NCBI RefSeq assembly: GCF_021018805.1
Contig: NC_086283.1
Location: forward strand, 18,256,162-18,320,161
Source: Prinia subflava
Lineage: Eukaryota > Chordata > Aves > Passeriformes > Cisticolidae
DNA: 64,000 bases
Reading direction: 5' to 3'
Positions 12,126-26,063 of this stretch are shown here, one piece after another. The first letter of the stretch is position 1. Each line of letters opens with the position of its first letter. The notes beneath the pieces are model-generated. The model saw only the letters and a list, made by a program, of their open reading frames with translations, was not told where the DNA came from and ran no database searches. Position numbers and translations under genes: made by a program.

Positions 12126-15100
12126 CCAAAAAGCCCCCATTCTACCCAAGGAATGCAGGGCTGGGCAGGTTTGCAGGAACTGCTCTGACATGTCCCAGCT
12201 GACTCTACCAGCGTGGTGCTCATCCTGCTCCGAGCAGATGAATCCCAAAAGCCCTTTTCAAACATTTCTCACACCCCATCTACTCACCGGTTCTTGGCAA
12301 GCACATGGCAGGGATTCAGAAATAATAAGTATTAACATTAGTTATTTTAGGCTTGTCATCAGTATTTACATCCACACTCTTTGCAGTTCTAAATGCCAAG
12401 GCTCCGGTTTCAGAGATATTTTTCAAAAAGGAAAAGGTTGGGGGTTTTTTTGCCAATTTATCATTTCTAATCTCTTCAAAGCTTAAGCCAGAACTCTTCA
12501 GTGAGACTTCTTCATAAATAACTGTACAAAATTAAAATAAATTAACATCTATTATTTAGCTTCATTCTTAAAATAGTTAACATATGCCCACAGGCTACAG
12601 CATATATTGAAAAAATAAACCGAAGTTTTAGATAGGGGATCTTCACCTCTTTCTGAGGACTTAGAAGATATGGTAGAACTAAGATTCCCCAAACTACCAG
12701 TAATGGTCCAGAATTTAATAGATGTGAAATATTATTAATACTATTTTAAAAACTACAACAGCCATAATCAGGTTTATAGAACCCTAAATCGGCTATCAAG
12801 ATCATCTCCTGCCATATTCAGAACACCCAGAGAGGAAATTGGGCAAGGGTGGTGAAGGAGGGGGAAGGAAAGTGGAAAACTGGGAAAACTTAGCTGTTCT
12901 TGCTCAATTTGATTAATTAGATTGCTGCTGAACTTCACCAAAGAAACACAAGGCTGAATCTGCTCTATAACATCAAGTAAGGACATTCCAAGAAAAGCAG
13001 CAAGTTTTGACAAATTCTTGAGACGCCACTGATTTGTGAATGTGTCTATGAGAGGAAAACGACATGTAACTGAGAAAAGTCGGCATGGAAAACAGAAGGA
13101 AATTCAGGTTAAAAGAAACCAAAGGGAAAAAATGCCCATCAGACTGCTTCGTGATGTGGTGGCTTATTTTGTGGTGTTTTGTTCCTTTTTGTGGCCTTAT
13201 TATAGCAAAGATGGGATCTGCAGGGACCAGAGTGATTGACAAATGCCTCTCAAGTGTGCGTGGTCTGGAAACATGAAGCACAGGCAACTTTAGCTTTGCT
13301 TTTTATGACATATGCTAAAATTGGAAACAAAGTAAATTATAGGGCAACTTCAAGGAAAGAATAAACTACTTGGTATAAGCTGTCCTAATCATCTTTTTGC
13401 TTGAGTCATAGAATAACTTTCAGCCACCACTGAAAATTGCATCTGCCACGGATTCCTTTGTTCAGGTAGGACCTTTGCCTTAGAGATAAAATGGGAAAAA
13501 AGCCTATAAACCAGCAAAGCATTATTAAAAACAGCTCTTATTTTAGGAACTATAAACATTAATTTTTATAGAAAGACTTTGTATAATCAACAGGAAAACA
13601 GAATAAGATAAACTAACTTTCATGATAGTAAACCCTGATTTTGATCTTCTGACTAAATATTTTCTTGTAGCTTCAAAGTAAACCTACTTGTTATCCACAA
13701 AAGGATTCATTACCACTTAATTTAATAATTAATTAAACAACGTCATTAGATCTAGAATTTAAAATACTTATTCAGACTGAATTCACACCACATCTTTGCT
13801 TTTAGCTCATGGCTTTTTGAAGGTGGACTACAGAAACTAAAACATGATTGAGATTCAGAAAATCACCGAGAGCTGAATATTGTGTCCTCAAGCTCAGGCT
13901 AAACACAGAAGGAAGAACAAAATACAGGCAAGAACTCTGATTTATTTTCAAAGGACAGACGGGATGACATATGGGTTCAAAATACTATAAAGACTCCATG
14001 CCTAAAGCTATAAACAAGTCCATAATATGTGGAATATATGTACACTGCTGATGTGGGCATAGATGTACACAAATATATATGGGAGAAATCCATGGCATTT
14101 AGAAGATCTCATCAGAAATCTGTCACAGTAGGAAAAACTAGGCAGAGGAATTAATTAATTTGGAATACCAGAGCTGAAGCAAACATTTTCACAGAGTGTC
14201 AGAGAAGCCATTAAATGCTGTGCAGCAGCTAAATTAAATAAAAAAACAGACTCAAGAAAGCCGAGAATGAAGTGACCTCATGTATCTAGTAAATACAAAG
14301 CCAGGCAATGTGGTGGGTGAATGTTCTGGGTCCAGCAGAGCAGCCAGTCCTGTCCCACAATAAGAGGTGTAGGACAATGTGGCTCTGTAGGCACTCAGCC
14401 CAGAAATACACAAACCAAGGAACAGACCACAAACAACTCTGAGATGTTTGCAGCTTCATTGATTTTTCTTTCAGAGGTCCCTGTGATTGAGGAGTGAAAC
14501 AATAACTCATTAATAAAAGCACAGACATTTAAAGTAGTCACAAAAGTGAGAATAATCAGCAGCACAGGCTCTCCAGAGGCATTTCCTAGTGGGGCAGTGC
14601 CACAATATCAAAGTCTTATCTTTACTTTGAGCTTTTCTCACCTCAAAGTTGACCAATTCACCCAGAACCCAACTCTTATTTTCTTCTACACAGCTGATTT
14701 TTAATACAGCATTATATACGCTGCATGCATAAGGCTTCATAAATTCTATGCTGGAATGTGTATGAAAGTATGTTCTAAACACAGGACACTCAAGCAGCAA
14801 TCCTCATCCAGCTTACGGGTAAAAAAAAATAAAATATTCAAATGCAAAGGAGGATTTATGAATTGAATTTATTTTTTATCTACCAGTAAGCCTAAGCTGA
14901 AATATGAATAACTGATTTAACACTGAAATGGTATTCAAATATTTGACTCCAATCCCCTATTGCTTCTAAATTCATTCAGAAGTCAAGATTATTAATTCTT
15001 CCTGACAGAAAATCAAGATTTAATGATCATCTGATAACCCTTAGGAATAACAAAGTAAACTGAGATGATAATTCAGACAAAATAAAATGATTTTACATAT

Positions 15101-15608
15101 ATAAGGAAAACATCATACAGGATACCCATTTAGGCATTTCCTATGGGGCAGTAACTAATTTTTAAGAAAACACAGAGCAAAAAACTTTGTCTTGGTGTGT
15201 ACAGTAAAAGGTTTAGAAAGAAAAAGGGGAGCTTCATTAAAACCTGGAGACGTTCAACACTCTGCTTTGATCAAACAGACAAACTGAACCCCTCAAGCAC
15301 TCCAGAAAAGCCTAGAATGGAAAATGCATGGAAGAATTTTAACCTTGTAGAAACAGTGCTGCTCACTTTAAAACAACACTGCTCTCAAGATCAAGCCATC
15401 CATTCATTCAGGCCAAAATAATGCATTAAAATAATGTGCTTTTTGCAATTTTATAGAGCAAATGATTTCAGCTTAGTAAAAATGATATGCAGTAAATGAT
15501 TTTTTAGCTAAATTTTTAGCTTTCAGGTCATGTCTGCAGGGAAGTAACATTAGAACTAACAGTAGTGTGAAAAATGGGGATGCAGAAGCTGTACAGCCTG
15601 TGAATTGA

Positions 15609-15629
15609 TTTTTTTTTTTTTCCCCCCCC
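15609..15629. repeat. T13C8 homopolymer pair
   Basis: Thirteen T are followed directly by eight C on the plus strand. It is a simple low-complexity tract. Confidence 0.9.
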
Positions 15630-15696
15630 AGAGCTCTCTCTGGCAGCAGGAACACTGTAAAACCAAGTACAAGCCAATGATAACCTATTCATATAC

Positions 15697-15888
15697 AGAA
15701 TCATACAATATTGCAAGTTGGAAGGGACCAACAAGGATCACCAAGTGTGACTGCAGTAATCCTTGCAGGATTACTGAACACTAAACCTTGGACTAAGCAT
15801 GGTCCAGGTGCTCTGTGAACTCTCAGATTTGGTGCTGTGCCTGACTCCCTCTGGGGGAAGAACCTTTCCCTGGTGTCCAACCTGACTG
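15697..15888 (-). mobile_element. CR1 LINE, 3' end fragment
   Basis: The plus strand reads AGAATCATACAAT, then TTGGAAGGGACC, and ends with GAAGAACCTTTCCCTGGTGT. This is the reverse complement of the conserved 3' region and octamer-like tail of chicken-repeat-1 elements, so the element lies on the minus strand with its 3' end at the low coordinate. Only about 190 bp survive, with no coding part, as is typical of 5'-truncated CR1 copies in birds. Confidence 0.85.
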
Positions 15889-17280
15889 CTCATCTTTTAT
15901 TCTCTGTATTGGTTATTGACACTTATACTTCAATTAAAGTTGTACCTCTCCAATGGATGTAAATTTGCCTCTCCTCGATGCAAAGTTCCTCTAAACACAA
16001 AAAACCCCACAAACCAGGGCAGGAATTCTGTCCTGCACTGAGTAAAAGATTGCACCAGAACACCTGAGAATCAAAGTGAGCTCCAAAGGCAGCTCCAGTG
16101 CATTCTGACTGCAATAAAAAATCTTGGTAGATGCTTTCTTGAAATCCTTTAGTTGTATAAACCTGAAACAAGATTTAGAGGCTGCTGCTAATCTGACCCC
16201 TAAAAGAAATTCTTGCTGATGCCAGATCTTTGTTTTAGCCTAAGCATTCCAGCAATACACATTCAGTGGAAGCAAGAGGGGTGGGAACTGTACCCTGCCC
16301 TTCAACACCAGGTTATCTTAGGGGAGAAGACCAAAACAGCTGAGAAACCTTCCCTCAGCTCAGCTGCCAGCATGTAAGGAGCTAAGAAAAGATAAATGTT
16401 TGAACAAAACCCACACCACAATCTCAAAATTTGCCCTCCATAAAAATCTGAAAACCTATCCCTGTGGAACACCAAGGAACTTTTACAGAGCACAGTTTGA
16501 TTTTATGTTGTTCGCCTTAACTCGCCTGTACAGCAATTGACAAAAGGTTTTGGAGATCTTCTTTCCATCTGCAGAAATGATGGGTGAAGATGAAAGAGAA
16601 CAGCATTTCCTTTCTTCCCACTGCAATTCTGACTCCTTCAGCACTTCCACCCTGTCATCACGTATTTCACCTAAACGCAGTTGTGTTTTTAGCAGGACAC
16701 TGGCCAATGAGCTCCATCTCTTTCTATGACAATATCCTCACATTAACAGGATGCATTTAATCTGTGTAAATTTGGATCTGTATCAAAACAGTTCTTAATT
16801 TGCCCACAGCATCCATGTTAAATGGGTTGCAGAAGGCATACTGAGTTAAAGGTGAATGAGTTGTCCTTCATGCTAACTTTATATTACTTCTGGGTTCCCC
16901 AAAGATGCCATTTTGTCTATAAAATCCATTTCTTTGCTATTTTCAACATAAAACTTAAAAGGTGCCGAGAAAAGTGCTGAATATCTTGAGTGGCAAATGA
17001 GGATCTTGGGATTTGCAGGAAGTCATTAATTCTCTTTTTCTTAACCCTCCCCGTCTCAATCTTCCCATTCTGCTTTGTAGTTTGGAAAAGTCTTTGGAGG
17101 AACCATCCCACGGATTAAAGAGAATGCTTTAACTTCAAACTGCTCCCAGTTCATGCCAAGAGAAACGAACAGGAAATCACTTCTGATGTTTATGGTGCAC
17201 TTTGGCAGCTGCTCAGGACAGTGCAACCCACCCCACAGTACAGGCAGAACCTTTTCTGCACAAAGCTCTGGTGGCACTGC

Positions 17281-17342
17281 CACCTCTGAGGAGACACAGC
17301 TCCCTCATTGTCACCTGTGAGGGGACACAGCCCCCTCAGAGC
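17281..17342. repeat. Two-copy imperfect 31-bp tandem repeat
   Basis: A unit starting CACCTCTGAGGAGACACAGC at 17281 is repeated at 17312 as CACCTGTGAGGGGACACAGC, with a few substitutions. It sits in a locally GC-richer stretch (about 17.2-17.5 kb) with no recognised gene. Confidence 0.8.
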
Positions 17343-19564
17343 CCACTCTGGCTCCCACCCTCACCCCCCCAGAGCTGCTGTCTGCAGTTTGAAATGCCAG
17401 AGTTGCAGCAGGAAGAATTACAGATACTGGCATTTGTGGGATTGATGTCATCGCTGTCTCCAACGCAGTAAATAGAAGTGAGAGTGATAAATGATGCCAA
17501 CAATGATGCTGTTGTGGTTTTAAATGAACCACACCCCCTAAATTTTCCTTTAGATTAACGTTCCCAACAACTTTTACATTAGACCGGTCCAGAAAATCCT
17601 AACATCTTGAATATTTTAATTAAAATTATCACTCTCCTTTTAAATTTTCTAGGAAATACACCTACTCCAAGTGCAAAGGCTGAGACCAGTGTTTACAGAA
17701 CACATTTCTCCAGATGATGAGGAAAAAATTGGAACTTCTTTTCACTAGAAGCCTTTCCCTATCTCAGTAGAGCAGATAAAATTCTTTGAAGACTGTTAAT
17801 GAAAACTTTGAATAACTCCAACTCATACCAAGTTATACTTATAATATAGTCCTCAAACCTTCCCTACAACTCCTCCAATAAGTTTAAATTCCTGTTTACA
17901 TTCCTTCCCCTCTGTTCCTCCTTCCTCTCCCCTCAGTGGTGCTGTTTTATTGGAACCTCACAACATATAAATCCATTCACTCACACACAACTTCAGCCTG
18001 AGACCAACAGACCAATCTCACATTTCTAAACCCATTAACATTTTATGGAAAATACTAAATTATGGAATCTTTCCTTTCCAGAAGATCTGTGACTAAACTG
18101 CACACTTCTCTATTTCCAGCACTGTCTGCATAGACACATTCTATATCCATACATGCAAAAATACATAAAAACTTCCTTTGTTCTGCCAGATATTATCAAG
18201 TTGGTACAAAGCTGATTTTAAATACACATCACTATTAAATGATGCTGAAGTGACTTTTTTCTCTTTCAGAACACAGACATACCCTTTATGTTTCTAACAG
18301 TAAATGATATTTGACATTTAAAAATCAAGTTACCCTAATCTAGAGCTTTACCACAACAGCACTGAGAAAGCAATGAATCTTTCCAGAGGAAAAACCCATT
18401 TTTTAAAAAATTCAAGATAATTTTAGTCACGAGTAATTGAAAATGTAATTTAGAATTCATTACTTTGCGTGGTTAATTACAGTAGAAGAGTTTCAAAAGG
18501 TGATGATGAGCCAATAAAGTAATATTTTTTCTGAAACATGATATCAGAGTAAATAAAATAATAAAATGCAAATTAATATTACTATTTGCATTATGTTGAA
18601 ATCCTTAAGTGCATACCAATGTGTAACCAAGTCCTGATGCTGAGGAATTGCACCTGTGATCATCTCCTTGGAATTTAGAGAACTGAACAATTTAGACAAG
18701 TCTACAAAATTTCTAACAGGCAGTTCTTTATTCTTAGTTCACCATAAGGACAAAATGGTTTTATTCATGACTGTGCCATTAGTCCCCAGCTCTTCTGAAG
18801 CCCAGAATGGATTTCCCAACCTCAACACCTACAGGACACAGCAAAGCCAAGGCTTCATCTCCATCCCACATGAATTCTGCACTTTTCTTTAAAAGGAAAA
18901 GAGAGGACATGTGTTTAACCAAAATACCTCATTCAGAAAGAGAATAAAATTCTTTTGCAGTGACTGCCTGAAATCCACCTGCAGCTATGAAGCAGCAGCA
19001 GAATTTGTGACCTTATTCCTTTTTCATAAAGGGCACTTAAGCTAAATGAACTCCTTGCCCACCTTCCTGGAAAACAAAAGTCTTTATTTGACCTCAGAAT
19101 TTTTGCAGCAGTCCCTAAAGTCAGTCTCTTTTCCCTGTGTAGCTCCAGCAGATTGGAAGATCAGCAGTGGGTACACGGTTGATGCAATTACAGCTTTCTG
19201 AACATTTTTGTCTGGAGATCTTTAGAATAATTTAAGTGGTTTGAGTATAACTGAGTGAAAAAGGAATTGTCACGCACAAATCACATTGGAAATTTCCCAT
19301 GCTGAGGTACATGGCAGATTTTAAATTGCTACCATTGCACCTGGAGTTCAATTGTCTATTTTGGTCACGTGGGGTGTCTTACTCTTACTAAAATACACAT
19401 TTTCCCTAATAATTTTAATTCTTTAAGGCACAGATAATTCGAAACTCCAAACATCACCCTCCCAAAGCTGTGTGTCCCTGCGGGAAGAGTGTGCTGTCTG
19501 TGTGTGCTCTCCAGGGCCGTTTCCTGACAGATTGTCCCTCACAGCGCTCAGCACGAGCATTACG

Positions 19565-19626
19565 GATCCCAAATATTGGGATCCCAAGTATTGGGATTGG
19601 CCAAATGCACAAATCCCAAATATTGG
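19565..19626. repeat. Short 15-bp tandem repeat, partly palindromic
   Basis: Unit GATCCCAAATATTGG (19565-19579) is followed directly by GATCCCAAGTATTGG (19580-19594), then a spacer, then a third copy from 19613. The core CCAAATATTGG is nearly self-complementary. An overlapping open frame owes its Ile/Pro/Gly periodicity to this repeat. Confidence 0.85.
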
Positions 19627-20940
19627 CCAATAATGTGCACAGCAAAGGCTGCAGATGCCAGGATAGCACCAGAGGTGTCACAACACCAAGCAGAGGATCA
19701 GAGACATTTGCAGAGGCACTGCCACCACAGCAGCACCAGCAGAGCTTTCAGGAGGAGTTTATTAGGACGCCTGTAAGTGCTCAGCTTTATAAAACATAAA
19801 TACCATGGCCCTGTCTATTTTCATTTGTGCATAATCCAGCAAGGGGATGGCAAAGTCAGGCTGCCCCTGGGTTTTCTCTCTGAGTCACCTTGACTAGAGC
19901 AGCACATTTCTGCTGGAAGCAGGAGCAGGCAGTGCCATGGAACAGCCCCATTACTGCCCCTCAGCACAGCCAAAATGCTCCTTTTCACCTCTCTCCATCC
20001 CTCAAAAGCTTCAAACACTTTATTTCAGAACTGCAGTTTTCATTTCCTTATACCTTCTTTTAAAATAGTTCTTTCAAGAACCACACTATATTTGAAGCTG
20101 CATGAAAAAAACCCAACTAATGTATTTCAATTAACTAATTTTGAGGCTATGCTCAAAAAATCGACACTCTCTTAAAGACAATTCATTGCCCATTAGAAAA
20201 TATGTTAGAATAAAATGACACATATCAAAAGACCACTGTGTCTTTACCTGCATGGAAATAACTTCCAAACTGAACTTCCTCCAACAGAGTCAAAAATCTG
20301 CACTAATTTGCTCTATATTTGGACTATGAATTATGCAACCAGCTGGGAAACTGGACACCACTTCATCATCATACCCTGCAGAGCTAAGAAAAACGTAGCT
20401 TCAGATACTCTGAAAACACAAAAAAATCTAAGACACAAGTGGTGCTCTTTGGTTGCTATCATGAACTCTGCTTTACTACTGAAAATATTACGTGAGCCAT
20501 TTTTTCTTTACAGATTTACAGTCCAATGGAACTATAGCTCTAAAACTCATTATCCAACACCATTGTACCCACTATGTCAGAGCAAAACACAGGAAAGCAC
20601 TAAAATGTTATTCTGGCTATTTCTAAACTTTGGAGAAAGATGTAGAGTGAAAAATGAAGGCTATCAGAAGAGGGGAAACTCAAAATTATCCTTTGTTATT
20701 TAGAAAATCTTTGTTTCAATGATGTTTGTGGGAGATATTGAGAATTTATGGTCAGAGTTGTGAGTAACTATTATTAATTATTCTCAACAAAGCAGCTTCA
20801 GTGGATAAAAATACCTTTTTCAGACACAAATATGTGACTGTAAACAGCAGATAATTAACAGTAAATAAAATTATCTGTGAAGACTAACAACCCAAATGGC
20901 CAACAGTGCTCTCCTGCCAGCCTTGGGACTTGTACAGGAA

Positions 20941-21013
20941 TTCAGGCAGCAGAAGTAAAAGTAGGAGAACTAAAAGTAGAAGTAAAGGCAGCAGAATTAG
21001 AAGTAGCAGAGTA
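20941..21013. repeat. Degenerate purine-rich AGAAGTA repeat
   Basis: AGAAGTA-like units and GGCAGCAGAA blocks recur for about 70 bp. On the other strand this gives a run of Leu/Ser/Thr codons in open frames that are not genes. Confidence 0.7.
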
Positions 21014-24000
21014 TGAAATGAATATGCTGAATATGAAAAGGTGTCTGAAGTTGTAAAAATCTTGATTTGCTCCTGAGAAAAACTTATCCTTGGGAGAAAC
21101 TGGGTTATGACAAGGAAAGTTTCTTTGAGCCATGTTAGCACCAGAAACAAACACACACAAAAAAGTAATTGTGTCTTCATCTGCACTAGAAATTATCATT
21201 AGTTTTGAGTTGTCTAGTTCAATTGTTTTTAATTAATTTACTGTTTCTTAGTTTTTAATATGCATACTATTCAGCAAAAAAACACCCCAAAAATAATGAA
21301 GTATCAGAGGATATTAAAAGAGTGAAACAATTTTAGACATTAGCATCTTCTGATGAAGAAAAAACTCCATTCCACAGAAAAATGCTGGCTGCATTTCTGA
21401 ACTCTCATATCCTTTACCTTGTTAATAAAAAAGCTGAAGATAAATTGAAATTTGTAATGCCCTGCCATCCTTAAAAACTATGAATAACACATTATTCAAG
21501 AAAGGTCAGTAATTAAAGCTGTGTGAAATAGAACAAAACAGTTTTCATTATGATAAAAGCATTTTCTTACTTCAGGAGAAGTAAGGTATCTGTTTTTCCC
21601 CATGCTGTAAAAAATAAATATCTCATTACTTTTATATTCAGCTGTTGAAGGGGTTAGTTATAGGATAATGATGATTCTTACCACTTTTAAAGGTGGAAGA
21701 AGGTGAAGAAAAACAACTTAGTTTAACTATAAATAAAAAGCTGTTTACCTGCTAACACTCCTCAGCACAATCTCACCCATTTTATAGCAACTTGTCACCT
21801 GGAAGCTCATCACAGGAAAAACAAACATTGAAAGGGCTGCTCTGACCTGCAAAAGCCTTTTGTTCAAAACTGACTTCAGAGCCTGGAGTGTGAGGTTTGA
21901 TTTAGGAGCCCCAATAACAGTCTGACAGGTAGGTAGTTATAATTAACACCAATTCACAGCTATTTGACCAAACAATCTTATTTCCACTGCTGATATAAAT
22001 ATTTCCTCTCCATGAACACTGACTGTTTACCAGTGACAAGTCTGACACTAAGAGACAATTTCCATCTTTGCATTATAAATAAGACTGGCAAGCTCAGCAC
22101 ACGTTTAATATACATAACAGAGCTTTATCTTGTCCCAGGATACAAACCCCTGCTTTCATAAAAGAAATTAAAACATAGTTATCATGATAAATATTACAAT
22201 TAGAAGATATTACCATTACCTTGCCTACTATGTAGCCAAAATAAAAATAAACTCAACAGAAGAAGGACATTTAGGAAGATATTTTCTTGGGGTTTGGTTT
22301 CTGAAGTCCACAAATAACCTGAGATGGAGTCAGATTACCAAGTATGGGAAATAACTTGAATGGAAAATGTCACAAATTGAACATTTCTGCTTAGTAAATT
22401 TTATGGCAAAAAAGGGGAATCAGCAACAAGATCCTTCTTGTGTAGAAAACGAGGAATAAAGACAAATTGAACTAATATTTAAAGATGTAATTATTTTGTA
22501 ATTTAAACATTTTCTTCGAAGCATGATGAGAGTCAGAGATAAATGGTGAGGTGACACTAAAATTACAGGCAGTATGGATTATCTTAAAAGGAAAATTTAC
22601 ACCACAGCTAAAAGAAGTTTACATACTAAACCTACATCTTAGCTTTCTCACAGAAATTATTTGACATTTTGGGTTATTTTTGGCTGCATGCAGAGCCAGT
22701 TTTGAACTGTCTGCTTTGAGTCAGTGTAACATTTTTTGGCTTCCTGAAATATTGGTGCCAGCACAGATTTTTTTGCACATGTATATTTGTCTATATAGAG
22801 TCCAACATAGATTCACACATGTATAATACCTATACATACACAGAGCTTTTGGTCTCATTTTCTGCACAGCAAAAAATGACTTTTAAGGTCTGAACACTTC
22901 CCCTCACACAGCATCAAGAAGTGACTGATAAAAAAGACATGGTGGTTTTTGAATGATAAAATGTTTTGACGTTTATGTTAAAAGTGTTTTACCTCTCACA
23001 TCTTTAATTTGCACCACAGACAGGTTGTCTAAAATATGTTCTTGAATACATCAGCCTTGCTCATGGAGCATTTTACTCAGAGATTTGTCTGCTCCATTCA
23101 AATGCTGTCTGAGGTACTCCTGTGTGTAACATGCCACGAAGCATTTCTTCATCATTCCTGCTGAAAATTGCTGGAATCGGGGCAAGGGCACACTGACAAA
23201 CACCACAAGCATCAGAGTCACTCTCTGTGATTCTGAGGTAGACATTGCCAAAGAAAAGGCATCGAAAAATCCTAAATAATGAGGCTGAAGTATAACAGAG
23301 AAGAGACATGACATATGCTCCACCACAAGGTTGTGTTTCTTTTTGTATTACCATAAACCTCACAACACTCTGAACACCTGAAAAAATTATTTCATGCTTG
23401 ACACTATTTCTTCAATATATTTCAGTTACAAACCATGAAGGCTTTCTCTGTATGCCAAACATCCTTTTAATTAAGAAATATTTGCACAACTGTAGGGCCA
23501 AACTGGCCTGGAGCTGCAGCTCTCAGGGTTAACAAATTCTCATCCTTCGTGTTTGAGTACAGCTGAGACCACAACTGGAATGTACCTGTTCACCAGCATC
23601 ATTCAACACAGAGCTGGGAGAATTACACTGCTGTAAGGACAATGTTTAATATTGTCATTAAATGGTGGTATTTTTACATTGGTTTATAATGAACTTCAGG
23701 CTTGGGTTTTGTTGTCATTCTTGTTACTTGGTTTTTTTGTCATTTGTTTCCTCTAACTAGGAAGCAGAATATTTTACTTTTGGACAGTTCTGTTTATAAA
23801 TTTTTACAACGCATTTTTAAGGCGTAAGATAAGTATTGATTCATGAAGCAATCAGTACAACACTTCTAAATAATTCACCAGGGCAGAGGTAAAATTTCAA
23901 ATACTAATTTACACCATCATCTTCCTTTTCAGAGCAGGACTTTTTGACTCTTCATCAAGTGGTTTTGAAGCCTGCTGATTTTTTTTTTTTTTTAATCTGG

Positions 24001-24660
24001 ACGTTTGGGAAACTAAATGCTCAACAGATTGGATGCTTTACTAAAATATACTTAAATAAGGCCCTATGAATGACTAAGTTCTATAAAATTCTGTAGTTCC
24101 TCTGGAACAGTGCACTCCTCTTTAAACCATGTCTAAGGATACCACAAGAACTTTACTGCCATTCACTGAGTGTGTGTTGCTTTGATATATTTATTGTTGA
24201 TAAAGAATTCTGAGGTTGATTTGCTTTCCAAACCCACAGGTAATAAACCAAGTGAATTAATTTAGTTTCATATCAAGATGCACTCTGCTGTTGTAACAGC
24301 TGTTTAAGACAGCTCACAGGTGAGAAATTCTCCAAAAGCTGAGTACATCAAAACTAATAAAAAGTGAGTAAAAGTAAAGTACATCTTCTAAATTTTGCCC
24401 ACATAGCTATGTAAAAGAAACACAGAGCTCTTTTTCCCTGTGAAAGTGAGTGCATTCGCAAAACAAAGCATAAACCCAGATAAAATATGAACAGAACAAG
24501 CCCATACTCTCCATATGTTTTAAGAGATATGCCCCCAAATTTTCAGTGTACTTAAGTTTTATTTCTCGGCAAAAGCTTATAAAAACCCACCAGAGCTGTG
24601 TGAGAACAAGCAAGGCCATATTTTCAGCTGCATTTTCTTGTAAAAAGCCACAGCTTTTAG

Positions 24661-25015
24661 AAGAGAAGGCTCTGGGAGACCTCAGAGCCCCTGCCAGGGC
24701 CCAAAGGGGCTCCAATGGAGCTGGAGAGGGACTTGTGACAAGAGCATGGAGTGACAGGACACAGGGAATGGCTTCACACTGCCAGAGGCAGGCTTGGATG
24801 GGATTTTAGGAGGAAATTCTTCATTGTGAGGGTGGTGAGATATCTGGTAGCTGCCCTAAGAGATGTAGATGTCCCCCTCCCTCCCTGAGAGTATTCAAGG
24901 CCAAGTTAAAAAAATTTGAGCAAACTGGGCTGATGGAAGGAAGAGCAGGGGGGTTGGAATGGTTTAGATGATTTTCAAGCTCCCTTACAACCCAAAGCAC
25001 TCTATAATTCTATGG
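24661..25015 (+). mobile_element. CR1 LINE, 3' fragment of about 355 bp
   Basis: The order of conserved CR1 blocks is clear: AGAGAAGGCTCTGGGAGACC, a GGGACTTGTGACAAGAGCAT block, GAAATTCTTCATTGTGAGGG, TATTCAAGGCCAAGTT, a GGGGGTTGGAATGG block, and the tail CTCTATAATTCTATGG. It is 5'-truncated, lacks the coding region and ends in the CR1 short tail repeat. It is the best-preserved CR1 in the window. Confidence 0.92.
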
Positions 25016-25919
25016 CTGTACCTTGAAATATGCAGGTTGCTGTTTTCAATATTGGTGATATATCAGAGTACCCAGCCCAGGAAGAAACTCAGTTTATGGC
25101 TTAAGAGCTACTGACTTCAGTATTTGTCATGGTGAATGTGCAAAAAATTCCTGTAAAATATTATTTCCAGTTAAATAACCACTGCACTGTTAGCAAGCTA
25201 ATAAATCCTTATGAAGATCAGACATTGAGGAGGATCTATGATTATATTTCTGATGGAAGGAAATGGCATGGTTAGGGAGGATGACTCTGTCTGCATCTTC
25301 AGGATGCATAAAAAGAAAGTTTCTGCCTTAATTTATGCTGTTTGAAAACCCTGAACTAGTTTTTTTAAAACTTTATCCTTCAAAGGCATTCTTAATATTC
25401 AAAAAGACCTTGCTAATTAACTCCTAAAACTACCCCAAGTCCAACCTGCTTTTCCTGCTCCTTAGAGAAGTTTTAATTACACAGATTAAGCACTGGAATT
25501 CCAGCTGTTACCTTCCAATAGCTTTCTTCCTTTTTAAATAAGGTGCTTTTGTGCTGATCTCTCCTTTGCTTTGAGCAGAGCTTTGGCCGAGGCTCCTTTT
25601 ATAATGTAGCAGTTGCATGTGACTATTAAAGATGATGTGACAGCACAAGAGGCACATTTAACCAGTCACAGAACATGCCGCTCTCTCCTGACGCTCTCTC
25701 CTGACGTGTTTTGACATCTGGCAATCAGATTGGGCTTAATGTAATCACTTTGTCCCTAAACACTGGGACAGAATTTCCTGAACTCCCAAGCGGTGCTTAG
25801 GATGGCACTGCCATCACCAGGGGGTGTGGTGGCAGGATAAGGGACAAAAGGACAGAGTTCCTTCAGGGTGTCCTCCAAATCCACTGTGACAACAATTAAA
25901 TGTCACAGGCCTCCCAGAC

Positions 25920-26063
25920 AAGTGCTGGAAGCTTCTTCACTAGAAATACCCAAGACAGCTTGGCAGGGAAGCAGCCCCTGATCCGTGGCCCTTTATACAG
26001 AAGGAGGTTGGATGAGGTGACCTTGAGATCCCTCCCAGAACAGACCTTTCCATGATACTGTGA
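25920..26063 (+). mobile_element. CR1 LINE, short 3' fragment
   Basis: The block GGAGGTTGGATGAGGTGACC is followed by TTGAGATCCCTCCCAG and a tail ACCTTTCCATGATACTGTGA, matching the end of CR1 elements. The 5' limit is uncertain. It lies about 0.9 kb from another CR1 copy in the same orientation but belongs to a different, more diverged variant. Confidence 0.78.

Noticed and set aside
20215..20703. Longest open frame in the window, 162 codons, plus strand
   Set aside because: No recognisable domain, mixed composition without a coding feel, no splice or promoter context. A frame this long is plausible by chance among thousands of frames in AT-rich DNA.
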